Of a DNA stretch of 64,000 nt, positions 26,950-36,600 are shown piece after piece. The notes under the pieces are model-generated. The model ran no database searches, was not told the DNA's origin, and worked only from the letters and a program-made list of their open reading frames with translations. The stretch lies in assembly GCF_030814315.1 (NCBI RefSeq), contig NZ_JAUSUV010000001.1, positions 317,475 through 381,474 on the forward strand, read 5' to 3'. This DNA is from Croceifilum oryzae. GTDB taxonomy: Bacteria; Bacillota; Bacilli; Thermoactinomycetales; Thermoactinomycetaceae. How positions within the stretch are numbered: position 1 is the stretch's first letter; each line of letters starts with the position of its first letter. The translations under genes were made by a program, and so were the position numbers.

Positions 26950-27039
26950 TTGAAAAAAGTAAATTACCTTCTATCAATGGTAGTAGTCGCTGTGGTTATG
27001 GGGACACCAGTTCTTTATACTCTTCCATTTCAACATTAA
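26950..27039 (+). CDS. PapR-like signalling pre-peptide (29 residues)
   Basis: A short frame starting TTG with GAGGTGA six bases upstream. The product has a basic start (KKVNYLLS), a hydrophobic core (MVVVAVVMGTPVLY) and ends TLPFQH followed by TAA. B. cereus PapR, the signal of PlcR, also has a basic start and secretion signal and ends LPFEF, so the shared LPF core near the C-terminus is striking. The likely mature signal is the last five to seven residues after export and trimming. It is the only gene between the TPR regulator and the cluster. Not reported by usual length cut-offs. Processing is inferred. Confidence 0.7.
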   Translation: MKKVNYLLSMVVVAVVMGTPVLYTLPFQH

Positions 27040-27092
27040 TACATGAAATAAAAAAATTCACTAGCATTTAATATGCTCTATTTCGTAGTTAC

Positions 27093-27725
27093 ATGGGAAA
27101 GATATCCCTATTTTTTTACAGGATAACATGTAACTACTTTAGCAGTCTGGATACGAATGTAGTGAACAAAGATAAAACAGGATTGACCTATCTGAACACC
27201 AAGGAGACTATTCTGAGTATGGTTTTTGTTTTGAAATTAGTTGGATACTATTTGTTGTGCAATCTTTATTCATATGTGATGCACCGATTAGCTCATATTC
27301 CGAGTAAGAAAAATCCGCTTTTTATCATTCATCGGGAACATCATAAAAATAAGTATGATGATGCAAAACCAAGTCTTCCTGACTGGCCTAATTATTTTTT
27401 ATGGTTTGGCAATCTACATGCAACGTTAGATGTTTGGATTACACTCACACTGCCGCACATCATTGTGATATGGGTGGATCCGGTTCCTGGACTCGTATTA
27501 TTCGTAATCCACTATTTTTATGAAGTTTTCTTAGCTGCAACGGTTTTAGATCATAATCCTCGTATTAAGGGACCGATTACGAAATTCCTTGCTGTGGGTG
27601 AGTATCATATGAACCATCATTACTATGTGAAAGGGAATTATGGTTTTTATATTACCTTCTGGGATTTTGTCTTCGGAACCGTTTATAGGAAATCACAGCA
27701 GCATAGTAGGAAGAACAAGGCATAG
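27093..27725 (+). CDS. Membrane fatty acid hydroxylase / sterol desaturase-like protein
   Basis: A 210-residue di-iron membrane protein of the fatty acid hydroxylase superfamily. Histidine boxes: MHRLAH, HREHHK, LDHNPR and YHMNHH. Three to four hydrophobic segments lie between them (LKLVGYYLLCNLYSYVM; ITLTLPHIIVIWV; GLVLFVIHYFYEVFLA). Such enzymes hydroxylate lipids or acyl chains. Its stop lies 17 bases before the first NRPS, so it may hydroxylate the acyl group attached by that NRPS or a precursor. The ATG at 27093 lacks a clear ribosome site; an ATG at 27219 follows AAGGAG by 12 bases and would still keep all His boxes. Function in the cluster is inferred. Confidence 0.7.
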   Translation: MGKISLFFYRITCNYFSSLDTNVVNKDKTGLTYLNTKETILSMVFVLKLVGYYLLCNLYSYVMHRLAHIPSKKNPLFIIHREHHKNKYDDAKPSLPDWPNYFLWFGNLHATLDVWITLTLPHIIVIWVDPVPGLVLFVIHYFYEVFLAATVLDHNPRIKGPITKFLAVGEYHMNHHYYVKGNYGFYITFWDFVFGTVYRKSQQHSRKNKA

Positions 27726-27742
27726 AGGTGATTAAGCACGTG

Positions 27743-30700
27743 ATGTCCCAAGAAGGAAATCGTTTTTTTCCACTGACGCATCCTCAAAAGCGAATCTGGT
27801 ATATCGAAAAGCTCATTTCGGATTCTCCTCTGCACCATATTTGTGGTACAGCTGAATTAAAAGGGGAAATCGATCTAAAACGGTTAGAAGAAACGATTCT
27901 CTGCTTTTTGAAGAAACATGATTCCTTTCGATTGCATTTTTTTGAGGAAAACCAAGAAGTATATCAAATGGTAAGCGATTTTACTCTGGAGAAAATAGAT
28001 TTCTTCGATTTTAGCCAGGATGAAGATCCATTATACCGTTGTAATCAATGGATTCAACAAGAAATAGAAAAACCGTTTTCTATGATAAACAATGATTTGT
28101 TTTATCTAGCAATCTATCGGACTAGCGAATCATGCTATGGACTATTTGTGAAGGTTCATCATTTGATTTTTGATGGTTGGTCCATTCATATATTGGCCAA
28201 GCAGATTTGCGAAATGTATGAAGGCATCGAGGATGGGCATAGAGCAGGATCTTACCTTGATTATATTGCAAAGGAACAACAATATTTACAGTCTGAAAGA
28301 CTGCTGAAGAATAAAGAGTTTTGGATGAAGAAGTTTGAGACATTGCCAGAGCTTCTTTTTGCTGAGAATCAAGATCGGTATGAAGGGAAGCGCAAATCGT
28401 TTCTCATGGATCCATCTCTTACAACGAAAATGAAAGCATTGGCGCAGAAATACCAGTGTTCTCTTAACGAGTGGTACATTATGTTGGTACAAATCTACTT
28501 ACATAAGATGGTAGGGCGACGAGATATTGTGATGGGTACACCTGTGTATAATCGCTCTGGCAAGAAAGAGAAAGAGACGATTGGCATGTTTACTAGCACG
28601 ATGCCGTTACGATGTGAAGTGGATGTAGATTCTTCTGTAACCGAATATCTCGAGACGGTGAAACGAGAGATTCGGCAGAGTTATATGCATCAAAAGTATC
28701 CATATGACTTACTAGCGAATGATCTTCAGTTACAGAAGCATGGTTATGATTCCTTATTCCAGCTCTGTGTCAACTACTACAATTTCCAAGCGAATAACCA
28801 ATTGCTTGATCCTGAGGAGCTTTACAACGGACATCAATTATATCCTATGCAAATCGTAGTCAAGGAATGGTCCGAAGAAGGTAGTTTGCAACTTGACTTT
28901 GATTATAGAACAAGTGTGTTTACTGAAAATTATATTGAGCAGATGAACGCTCGAATGATCTATCTGGCTGAGCAAATTTTACAAAAACCAGATGCTTTAA
29001 TCTGTGATTTAACGTTGTTATCTGACGCGGAAGTGAAGGAGCTCGTATACGAATTTAATCATACAGCGGCTGAATATCCAAAAGATAAAACGGTTACGGA
29101 ACTGTTTGAAGAACAAGTGAAAAGTACCCCGCATAACATAGCTGTTTCTTGTCGGAATGAGTCTTTGACCTATGAAGAGTTAAATGGGAAAGCGAATCAA
29201 TTGGCACGATCTTTAGTGAAGCGTGGGATTGGACGAGGTAGCATGGTAGGGATTTTGGCAGATCACTCACTCGATCTTCCTGTAGCTATCTTAGGAATAT
29301 TGAAAACAGGTGCAGCTTACTTGCCGATCGATGTACAAACGGCTTCGGATAGGATTCAAGAGATTCTAGTAGATAGTGAAGCTTCTTTTCTCTTAACCAA
29401 TCGAGAAGTGCCGGAAGATGTGGGCTTTATGGGTGATGTGATCAACTTCCAAGACCCACAATGGTATACAGGTGATGGATCCAATCTACAAGTGGAATGC
29501 TTCCCAAGTGATTTAGTGTACATGATCTACACATCCGGTTCTACGGGCAAGCCTAAAGGTGTGATGATCGAGCATAGAGGATTAAGTAACTATATTTGTT
29601 GGGCACAAAAGACGTATGTGAAAGACGCTGACGATTCTTTTGCATTATATTCCTCGCTCGCGTTTGACTTAACAGTCACTTCTATTTTTACGCCATTAAT
29701 AGGTGGTAATCAAATTCGCGTTTACCCCGAAAGCGATGAGAATTTTGTGCTTTACGATATTTTAGAAGACAATCAAGCGTCGATTATGAAGTTGACTCCA
29801 GCGCATTTGTCTTTGTTGCAAGAGAAGACATTTTCAAACTCAAGGATAAAGAGATTGATTGTTGGGGGCGAGGAATTAAAAGGGTCGCTCGCGCAAAAGA
29901 TTCAAGATGCCTTTCATGGAAAAGTTGAGATTTTGAATGAATACGGTCCAACTGAGACGGTTGTAGGTTGTATGATTCATCGATTTAATCCTACTACCGA
30001 TCAAGAGGCTGCAGTTCCCATCGGGATTCCGGCGGATAATGTACAAATTTATCTGTTAGATGAAAAATTTCGACCTGTTCCCAAGGGATCTATTGGGGAG
30101 ATGTATATATCGGGTGATGGAGTAGCAAGAGGCTACTGGAATCGCCCTGATTTAACGGCTCAGTGCTTTATTGATAATCCATTTATATTAGGTAAGAAGA
30201 TGTACAAGACTGGGGATCTAGCGAAGTTTCTAGATCATGGCTTGATCGAGTATGTCGGTCGTAAAGACCAGCAGGTGAAACTAAGAGGATATCGCATTGA
30301 ACTGACTGAGATTGAGTACCGCCTGATGAAACTTCCTTATGTGAAGGAAGCGGTGGTGATTGATCGGGTATTGAGTACAGGTCAAAAGCAACTATATGCC
30401 TACCTCGTAAAAGCGATTGATGATGGGATTTCAGCACTCGCCATCAAGCAAGACTTAGCGAAAGTACTGCCTGCGTATATGATTCCGGCACACTTCCTCT
30501 TTATCGATCAGATTCCGTTGACGAAGAATGGCAAGGTTGACCGAAATCAGTTGCCGATGGAGGAACGAAGGGCTATGGAAATAGACCCTGATCAAGTAGT
30601 GGGGGATCGAGAGCTACAAGTCCTTACGGTGCTTCAAGAGATTTTACAGGTCGATTCGGTTCACTTGCAGGATGATTTCTATCAATTGGGTGGCGACTCG

Positions 30701-32212
30701 ATCAAAGCGATTCAGATTTCTTCGAAGCTGAAAAATGTGGGCTTGAAAATCAGAGCAAAGGATATACTCGCCCATTCTGCAATCCATGAGATGGTGGCAT
30801 GTGTAGAGACGGATCAGAGTGAACAAAGGATTGATCAGGGGATGGCGGATGGGATGATTCCGTTATCTCCGATCGCATCCTGGTTTTTTTCACAATCGTT
30901 TCAAGAGGAGCATCATTGGAATCAATCGGTTCTATTACATCTAAATGAGCAGGTTGAAGACGATCAGATTGAGGCGATTATGGATGCATTGATTCGGCAG
31001 CATGATACACTGCGCATCAATGTGAACAGAGAGACTGGAACGATGTTTTACAATCCAGCTCATTTGCATAGACCGTTTCAACTGACGAGAGTTCATTTAT
31101 CCCATCTCTCGTATGAAGACCAACAGGCGGAGATGGAGCGACTTGGCTTAGAGTTGAAATCGACGATGAATCTGGAAGAGGATCTCTTAATGGATGCTTG
31201 TTCGTTTGATTTAGGTGAACAAGGTAAGAGATTATTACTGACTGCGCACCATCTGATTATGGATGCGGTATCATGGAGAATTTTGCTGGGCGATATGGTT
31301 CAGTTACTGGGAAATTCGAGTCTATCGGATCGTTTACTGCCAAAGACACATTCATATCAGTATTGGGTAGATGAATTGAATTCATATGTGGAAACGTTGA
31401 CAGTAGATGATATTCAATATTGGAAGTCGATGGGAAAGAGAACATCTGGATTTTCACCGTCTGTTGTGCAAAAGCATGTACAGCAGAAAGTGTCGACACT
31501 TCAAGATCAATTACATGCAGAAGAGACAAAGATGTTATTAACCAGTGCGAATGAAGCTTTTCACACAGAACCAGTTGAGTTATTGATTACATCGCTAGCT
31601 CTAGCGGTAAAAGAACATACGAATCAAAGCCGGGTTTGTATCGAAATGGAAGGGCATGGGCGTGAGGAATTTTCGCCTGGGCTTGATCTATCGAGAACGG
31701 TAGGCTGGTTTACAAGTATGTATCCGGTTGTTTTGGAAGTAGAGGATGGGACGTTCTCTACCCAGATGAAGTCGATGAAGGAGCAAATTCGCAGGGTTCC
31801 GAACAAAGGGCTTGATTATCTGATTCTCAAGCATATGTCTGATCATTTGCAAGATGGAGATGAGCCTCTCGTTCGCTTTAATTATCTAGGCGATTTTGAT
31901 GCAACGGCTTATCCGAAATTCTTTACATTTGCCAGTGAGTCTTCTGGTTCTGAGATCGGTCCATTGAATCATCTAACGGCGGTGATGGACATTACCGCTA
32001 TGATTGTGAATCAGGTATTACAGTTGTCTATTACGTATAGCGAAAGTCACTTTCATACCGAGACGATCTCCTCCTTTATGAAGCAATGGATGGGGCATCT
32101 GCGGGGGATCATAGAGCAATGTGGTAATCAGGAACAAACACAGTTTACACCTTCGGACTTTGAAACGGTAAATCTAAGTCAGGAGGAATTAGATTTGCTG
32201 ACAGGCATATAA
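27743..32212 (+). CDS. NRPS 1: C-A(Asn)-T-E, N-acyl-D-Asn loading module
   Basis: About 1489 residues. The order is a condensation domain (HHLIFDG at ~139), an adenylation domain (YTSGSTGKPKG at ~596), a carrier (LGGDSI, Ser ~986) and an epimerisation domain (HHLIMDAVSW ~1169, NYLGDFD). Reading the A-domain pocket by hand gives DLTKIGEVGK, the asparagine code. A starter C with C-A-T-E and Asn is the arrangement that makes N-acyl-D-Asn in prodrug pathways (colibactin, xenocoumacin, zwittermicin, paenilamicin). The acyl group should come from acyl-CoA or acyl-ACP. The start is GTG 27740 or ATG 27743, after GAGGTG. First of the biosynthetic operon. Confidence 0.9.
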   Translation: MSQEGNRFFPLTHPQKRIWYIEKLISDSPLHHICGTAELKGEIDLKRLEETILCFLKKHDSFRLHFFEENQEVYQMVSDFTLEKIDFFDFSQDEDPLYRCNQWIQQEIEKPFSMINNDLFYLAIYRTSESCYGLFVKVHHLIFDGWSIHILAKQICEMYEGIEDGHRAGSYLDYIAKEQQYLQSERLLKNKEFWMKKFETLPELLFAENQDRYEGKRKSFLMDPSLTTKMKALAQKYQCSLNEWYIMLVQIYLHKMVGRRDIVMGTPVYNRSGKKEKETIGMFTSTMPLRCEVDVDSSVTEYLETVKREIRQSYMHQKYPYDLLANDLQLQKHGYDSLFQLCVNYYNFQANNQLLDPEELYNGHQLYPMQIVVKEWSEEGSLQLDFDYRTSVFTENYIEQMNARMIYLAEQILQKPDALICDLTLLSDAEVKELVYEFNHTAAEYPKDKTVTELFEEQVKSTPHNIAVSCRNESLTYEELNGKANQLARSLVKRGIGRGSMVGILADHSLDLPVAILGILKTGAAYLPIDVQTASDRIQEILVDSEASFLLTNREVPEDVGFMGDVINFQDPQWYTGDGSNLQVECFPSDLVYMIYTSGSTGKPKGVMIEHRGLSNYICWAQKTYVKDADDSFALYSSLAFDLTVTSIFTPLIGGNQIRVYPESDENFVLYDILEDNQASIMKLTPAHLSLLQEKTFSNSRIKRLIVGGEELKGSLAQKIQDAFHGKVEILNEYGPTETVVGCMIHRFNPTTDQEAAVPIGIPADNVQIYLLDEKFRPVPKGSIGEMYISGDGVARGYWNRPDLTAQCFIDNPFILGKKMYKTGDLAKFLDHGLIEYVGRKDQQVKLRGYRIELTEIEYRLMKLPYVKEAVVIDRVLSTGQKQLYAYLVKAIDDGISALAIKQDLAKVLPAYMIPAHFLFIDQIPLTKNGKVDRNQLPMEERRAMEIDPDQVVGDRELQVLTVLQEILQVDSVHLQDDFYQLGGDSIKAIQISSKLKNVGLKIRAKDILAHSAIHEMVACVETDQSEQRIDQGMADGMIPLSPIASWFFSQSFQEEHHWNQSVLLHLNEQVEDDQIEAIMDALIRQHDTLRINVNRETGTMFYNPAHLHRPFQLTRVHLSHLSYEDQQAEMERLGLELKSTMNLEEDLLMDACSFDLGEQGKRLLLTAHHLIMDAVSWRILLGDMVQLLGNSSLSDRLLPKTHSYQYWVDELNSYVETLTVDDIQYWKSMGKRTSGFSPSVVQKHVQQKVSTLQDQLHAEETKMLLTSANEAFHTEPVELLITSLALAVKEHTNQSRVCIEMEGHGREEFSPGLDLSRTVGWFTSMYPVVLEVEDGTFSTQMKSMKEQIRRVPNKGLDYLILKHMSDHLQDGDEPLVRFNYLGDFDATAYPKFFTFASESSGSEIGPLNHLTAVMDITAMIVNQVLQLSITYSESHFHTETISSFMKQWMGHLRGIIEQCGNQEQTQFTPSDFETVNLSQEELDLLTGI

Positions 32213-32242
32213 AACCTATAACAAAATGGAAGGAATCTTACA

Positions 32243-33667
32243 TTGTCACTTAATGCTTACTACAATCAAGATATTGAAAAGTTGGAGATGTATCAACGGT
32301 TAATTCAGTATTGGAGCATGATGTTTGATCGGGAAAAAAAGATCGATGTGTTGGATAATATGAACTTTAATAATCAGTTGTTTCCTGAGATTTTTACGAT
32401 GAAAGAAATCGCTGATTTCCATCCGATCGAACCAGGATATACTTCGCCAGATGGTTATACGGAAATGCATAATTTAATCCGCGCGTTAGAGTATGCACGA
32501 CTCATCAAGCAAGAGCCGCATCGTGAAGAGATCGCGAAATCGTTGGTCAGTAGGGCGGGTATCGGCTGTGGGAACGGCTGTACCAATGTGATGAATGGGG
32601 TTATTAACTCGATTCTAAAAGTGAAGCGTGAAACGGATCAGGTAGAAGCGCCAGAAGTGATCTTGATTTTGCCAAACTATACGGTGTATACGGCGCAATT
32701 ATCCAATTTACACGGAAAAGTACATCCTGTCTATGTGTACACGAAGCAGGAGAATGATTTCTTACCTACATTTGAAGAAATTCAGAGTGCGATTACGCCG
32801 AATACGGTTGCAGTGGTGATCACGTATCCGAATAACCCAGCGCAGTCTACGTATGAGGGCGATAATGTACAAGAATTAAAGAAAATCGTCGATATTTGCC
32901 AAGAAAATGAAATCTACTTAGTTGTGGATAACATTTATCAAGATTTAGTGTTTCCGAGTAACCGACCGTTTACGGAAATCTTTAATCTGACGGATCGACT
33001 TGATTATGTGGTAAAAGTGTATGGCTGCTCGAAGGATACGCCGTTTTATTCAGGTTATCGGACGGGTTATTGGTTCGGAGATCCTGCCTTAATGGATAAG
33101 TATAAATACGTCATTTCAGCGACCGAGAATAGTTTAAATACGCAATCTCTCGTGTATTTCGCGCTGAATCTATATTTTAAATATCTTGCATTGAATGAAG
33201 CTGAGCCATCTGTGGAGGATATGAAGTATTTTTCTCAAGGGATCTTTGGCTGGGGACAAGCTGTGGATGAACAGCAGCTTTTTACCAAAATGGAGTTGCT
33301 TGAGTTGTATCCGAAGTATTTGTCCAGATTGAAGCAATCGGACGATGTACAAGAAGATGCATTAAAGCAAGTGATTCAGTTTGTGGAGCAATCGCATGTG
33401 TTCTCCGATTATTCGAATCAAAATATTGGTAATGTATTCTTTATTAAGATCAATTCGGAGTATGCGTTTGAGAATGATAATGAGTTTTTCAAGTTTTTAT
33501 TCCATGAAGCCAAGATCGGTGTGCTTCCAGGGAATGTGTTTGGCATGCAATCAACTTCCGATGATGTCTGGTTCCGAATTACGCTGATTCACGATCCGGT
33601 GGATGAAATTATTCGTCATTTACGGAAGATCGAAGAGGCAGTGATTCATTCACGCCAGTACGTATAG
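32243..33667 (+). CDS. PLP-dependent aminotransferase, class I/II fold
   Basis: A 474-residue fold-type I enzyme. Seen: the cofactor region GCGNGCTNVMNGV, the Asn/Tyr motif YPNNPAQS with VVDNIYQDLVF, the Schiff-base lysine in YGCSKDTPFYSGYRTGYW and the carboxylate-binding arginine in VWFRITLIHD. An N-terminal extension of ~90 residues precedes the core. It starts at TTG 32243 after GGAAGGA. It lies between NRPS 1 and NRPS 2 with ~30-base gaps, so it surely belongs to the cluster. It may supply an unusual amino acid or aminate an intermediate. The substrate is not predictable from sequence. Confidence 0.82.
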   Translation: MSLNAYYNQDIEKLEMYQRLIQYWSMMFDREKKIDVLDNMNFNNQLFPEIFTMKEIADFHPIEPGYTSPDGYTEMHNLIRALEYARLIKQEPHREEIAKSLVSRAGIGCGNGCTNVMNGVINSILKVKRETDQVEAPEVILILPNYTVYTAQLSNLHGKVHPVYVYTKQENDFLPTFEEIQSAITPNTVAVVITYPNNPAQSTYEGDNVQELKKIVDICQENEIYLVVDNIYQDLVFPSNRPFTEIFNLTDRLDYVVKVYGCSKDTPFYSGYRTGYWFGDPALMDKYKYVISATENSLNTQSLVYFALNLYFKYLALNEAEPSVEDMKYFSQGIFGWGQAVDEQQLFTKMELLELYPKYLSRLKQSDDVQEDALKQVIQFVEQSHVFSDYSNQNIGNVFFIKINSEYAFENDNEFFKFLFHEAKIGVLPGNVFGMQSTSDDVWFRITLIHDPVDEIIRHLRKIEEAVIHSRQYV

Positions 33668-33695
33668 AGACAAGAAACGAGAAGGGAGTACGTTC

Positions 33696-36600
33696 ATGGC
33701 ACAATCTGTGCAACCGAATCAAATAGAAGACATTCTTACCTTAACACCTACGCAAGAAGGCATTTTATACCACTGTCTAAAGGATTCTGTACAACAAATG
33801 TACGTTGGACAAGTGGCACTAGAAGTATCGGGTCAGATTCATGTGACCAATCTGGAAAAAGCGCTTCAGCTGGTCGTGCAGGAAAATGAGTGTTTACGGT
33901 CTGTTTTTAGATGGGAGAAACTGAGTCATCCGGTACAGGTGATTTTACGTCAAATGGACCACCGCATTGTAGAGCATGATTTGACGGCCTTAAGCGAGCA
34001 GGAGCAGAATGAGCGAATCGTTCAAATGGATGAGGAAGAACGAAGCAAGGGATTCGATCTGACAAAGGGTCCGTTACTTCGGATTTCGGCAAGTAAGGTT
34101 GGGGCTAAGCAGTACCGTGTGTTGGTAAACTTCCACCATATTATGATGGACGGTTGGTCGCTGGGGGTATTTTTGAGTGATTGGTTTGGGCGATACGGAC
34201 AGCTTCAATCGAATCAAGTGGAGAAGAAGTTACATCCAAAAACGAAATATAAAGAGTATGTGAAATGGCTCGGTAAGCAAGAGACGGGTAAAGCAAAACA
34301 GTTTTGGAACCAAGTGCTGCAAAGCTGGGAACCCACAACGAAACTCCCGTATAAGCATGATAAAAAGGAAGCCAATCTTCATATGAATTCGGTGGTAACA
34401 CCTTTATCAGATATCATGACTGAGGTGAGCTATTTTTCGAAAGAGGTTGGTGTAACGCCGAATACGATTCTAAACGTAGCATGGGGAATTATGTTGCAAC
34501 GCTATAGTGGCAGTGACGATGTTACGTTTGGGCTAACGGTATCGGGTCGACCAGACGAGATGCAAGGCGTTGATCAGACAGTTGGTTTATTCATTAATAC
34601 GGTTCCGGTTCGGGTTTCAACTGAATCACAGCAAACGGTTGCAGAGTTAATGAGTGCGGTGCACAAGCAAGCTGTTGAGATGAAAGAGTATGAGTACTTA
34701 CCGCTAACCGATATCCATTCAGCAGCTAAGCTTCGTGGGAATGAATCGCTCTTTGATCATATTTTGGTGTTTGAAAACTACCCATTGGATGAGAAATTGC
34801 TTGAGGGTGCGTATCATGATTTCCAAATCACCCAGTATTCTGAGTGGGAACTGAATAACTATGATTTGACGGTGGCGTTTCTGTTAGCAGGAGAGCCGCA
34901 TATGAAATTTGATTATATGGAAGGCTTATTTGATCGCCAGACGATGGAGCGGATGGCGGAACATTTCCAAGTGGTGCTGAAGCACATGATCAGTCATCCA
35001 GATGAATTGGTTCAGAATCTGGATATTCTTCCGGAGTGGGAGAGAGAGCTAACGGTTTTCCAATTTAATCAGACGGAGCAGGCATTTCCGAAAGATAAAA
35101 CGGTATATCAACTCTTTGTAGAACAAGTGAAAGAGTCTCCTTCGATGAAGGCGGTTGTGTTCCAAGATGAAAGCATCACCTATGAGCAATTATTTGAACG
35201 GGTTCAGCGATTGGTGGGAAGACTTCAAAATCACGGGATTGCTCCAGGAAGTGTGATCTCGATTCAGCTAGATTGGTCGATTGATATGGTGGTAGCCATC
35301 ATGGGGGCGCTGGGGACAGGTGCGGCGTATGTGCCGATTGATCCTCATTACCCAAGTGAGCGAATTGAGTACATTTTAAAAGATAGTCGATCGCAGTTGC
35401 TCATCACATCGACTGAATTCCGAGATGCGTCACGCGAAGTGATTTCCAACGTGATTGTGTTGGACAGTGAGGCAAATGATGTTCAACATCAGGCAGAAGC
35501 TGAGTTGATGGAAGTCATCTCTTCACCGAAGGATCTCGCTTATGTGATCTATACTTCAGGGTCAACGGGTCGTCCCAAAGGGGTCATGATTGAACAGGAA
35601 TCGTTTGTTGAGTTTGTGACATGGGCGGTAAAAGAATACGAGCATCGCTTAGGTTATCAAGTGTTGTTGTCCAATTCATTTGCCTTTGATAGTTCGATTC
35701 AGCAAATCTTCCCGCCGCTTGTTTCGGGAGGCATGCTTCATTTGCTTCATCCTGATGTGAGAAAGGATGCTCGTCAGTATCTGGACTATTTGAAGCAGAA
35801 TCGAATTAATAACATCGATGAGATTCCGGTGATTATGAATGTATTGATGGAGCAGATTGATGAATCGGACGAGCTTCCTCTATTGCCGGACTTAACTTGT
35901 CTTTCGTTGGGAAGCGAGTATGTGCCGATTGAGCTAGTGAAGAATTGCCGATTGTATCTCAATCGTGATGGACGAATTATTAACGGATATGGTCCGGCTG
36001 AAGCATCGGTGGAGACGTGTACCTATCATTTTGATGGTACTTCTGAGCATGAGATTTCCTTGGTGGGTAAGCCGAGAGATAATACGCGGGTCTATATTTT
36101 AGATCAGCACGGTCGCGTATGCCCGATTGGGATTCCAGGGGAAATCTGTGTGAGTGGAGTGGGACTTGCGAGAGGGTATCTGTATCAACCTGAGCTGACG
36201 AATGAGAAGTTTATCGCGAATTCGTTTAGTGGGATTCCGGGAGATCGACTCTATAAAACAGGTGATGCGGGTCGTTGGTTAGCGGATGGCAACGTGGAGT
36301 ATGTAGGTAGAATCGATAATCAGGTAAAAATTCGCGGGTTCCGTGTGGAGCTGGGCGAGATTGAAAATGTGCTTCTTAAGCATCCCGAAATTAACGATGC
36401 GGTCGTGATTGCTCGTAAAAAAGGTAGTAGTAACACGGATATATGTGCCTTTTTGAAAGCAGAGTCGAAACTAGCAAAGCATGATGTGAATTCATTCTTG
36501 GCAGATAAGCTACCGGATTATATGATCCCGACACACTATGAGTATGTGGATTCGTACCCACTAACGCCAAACGGCAAGGTAGACCGAAAGTCATTAGCTC

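Noticed and set aside
26761..27092. A true PlcR box (TATGNANNNNTNCATA)
   Set aside because: No full match found by eye; only looser GCAT/ATGC inverted repeats are present.
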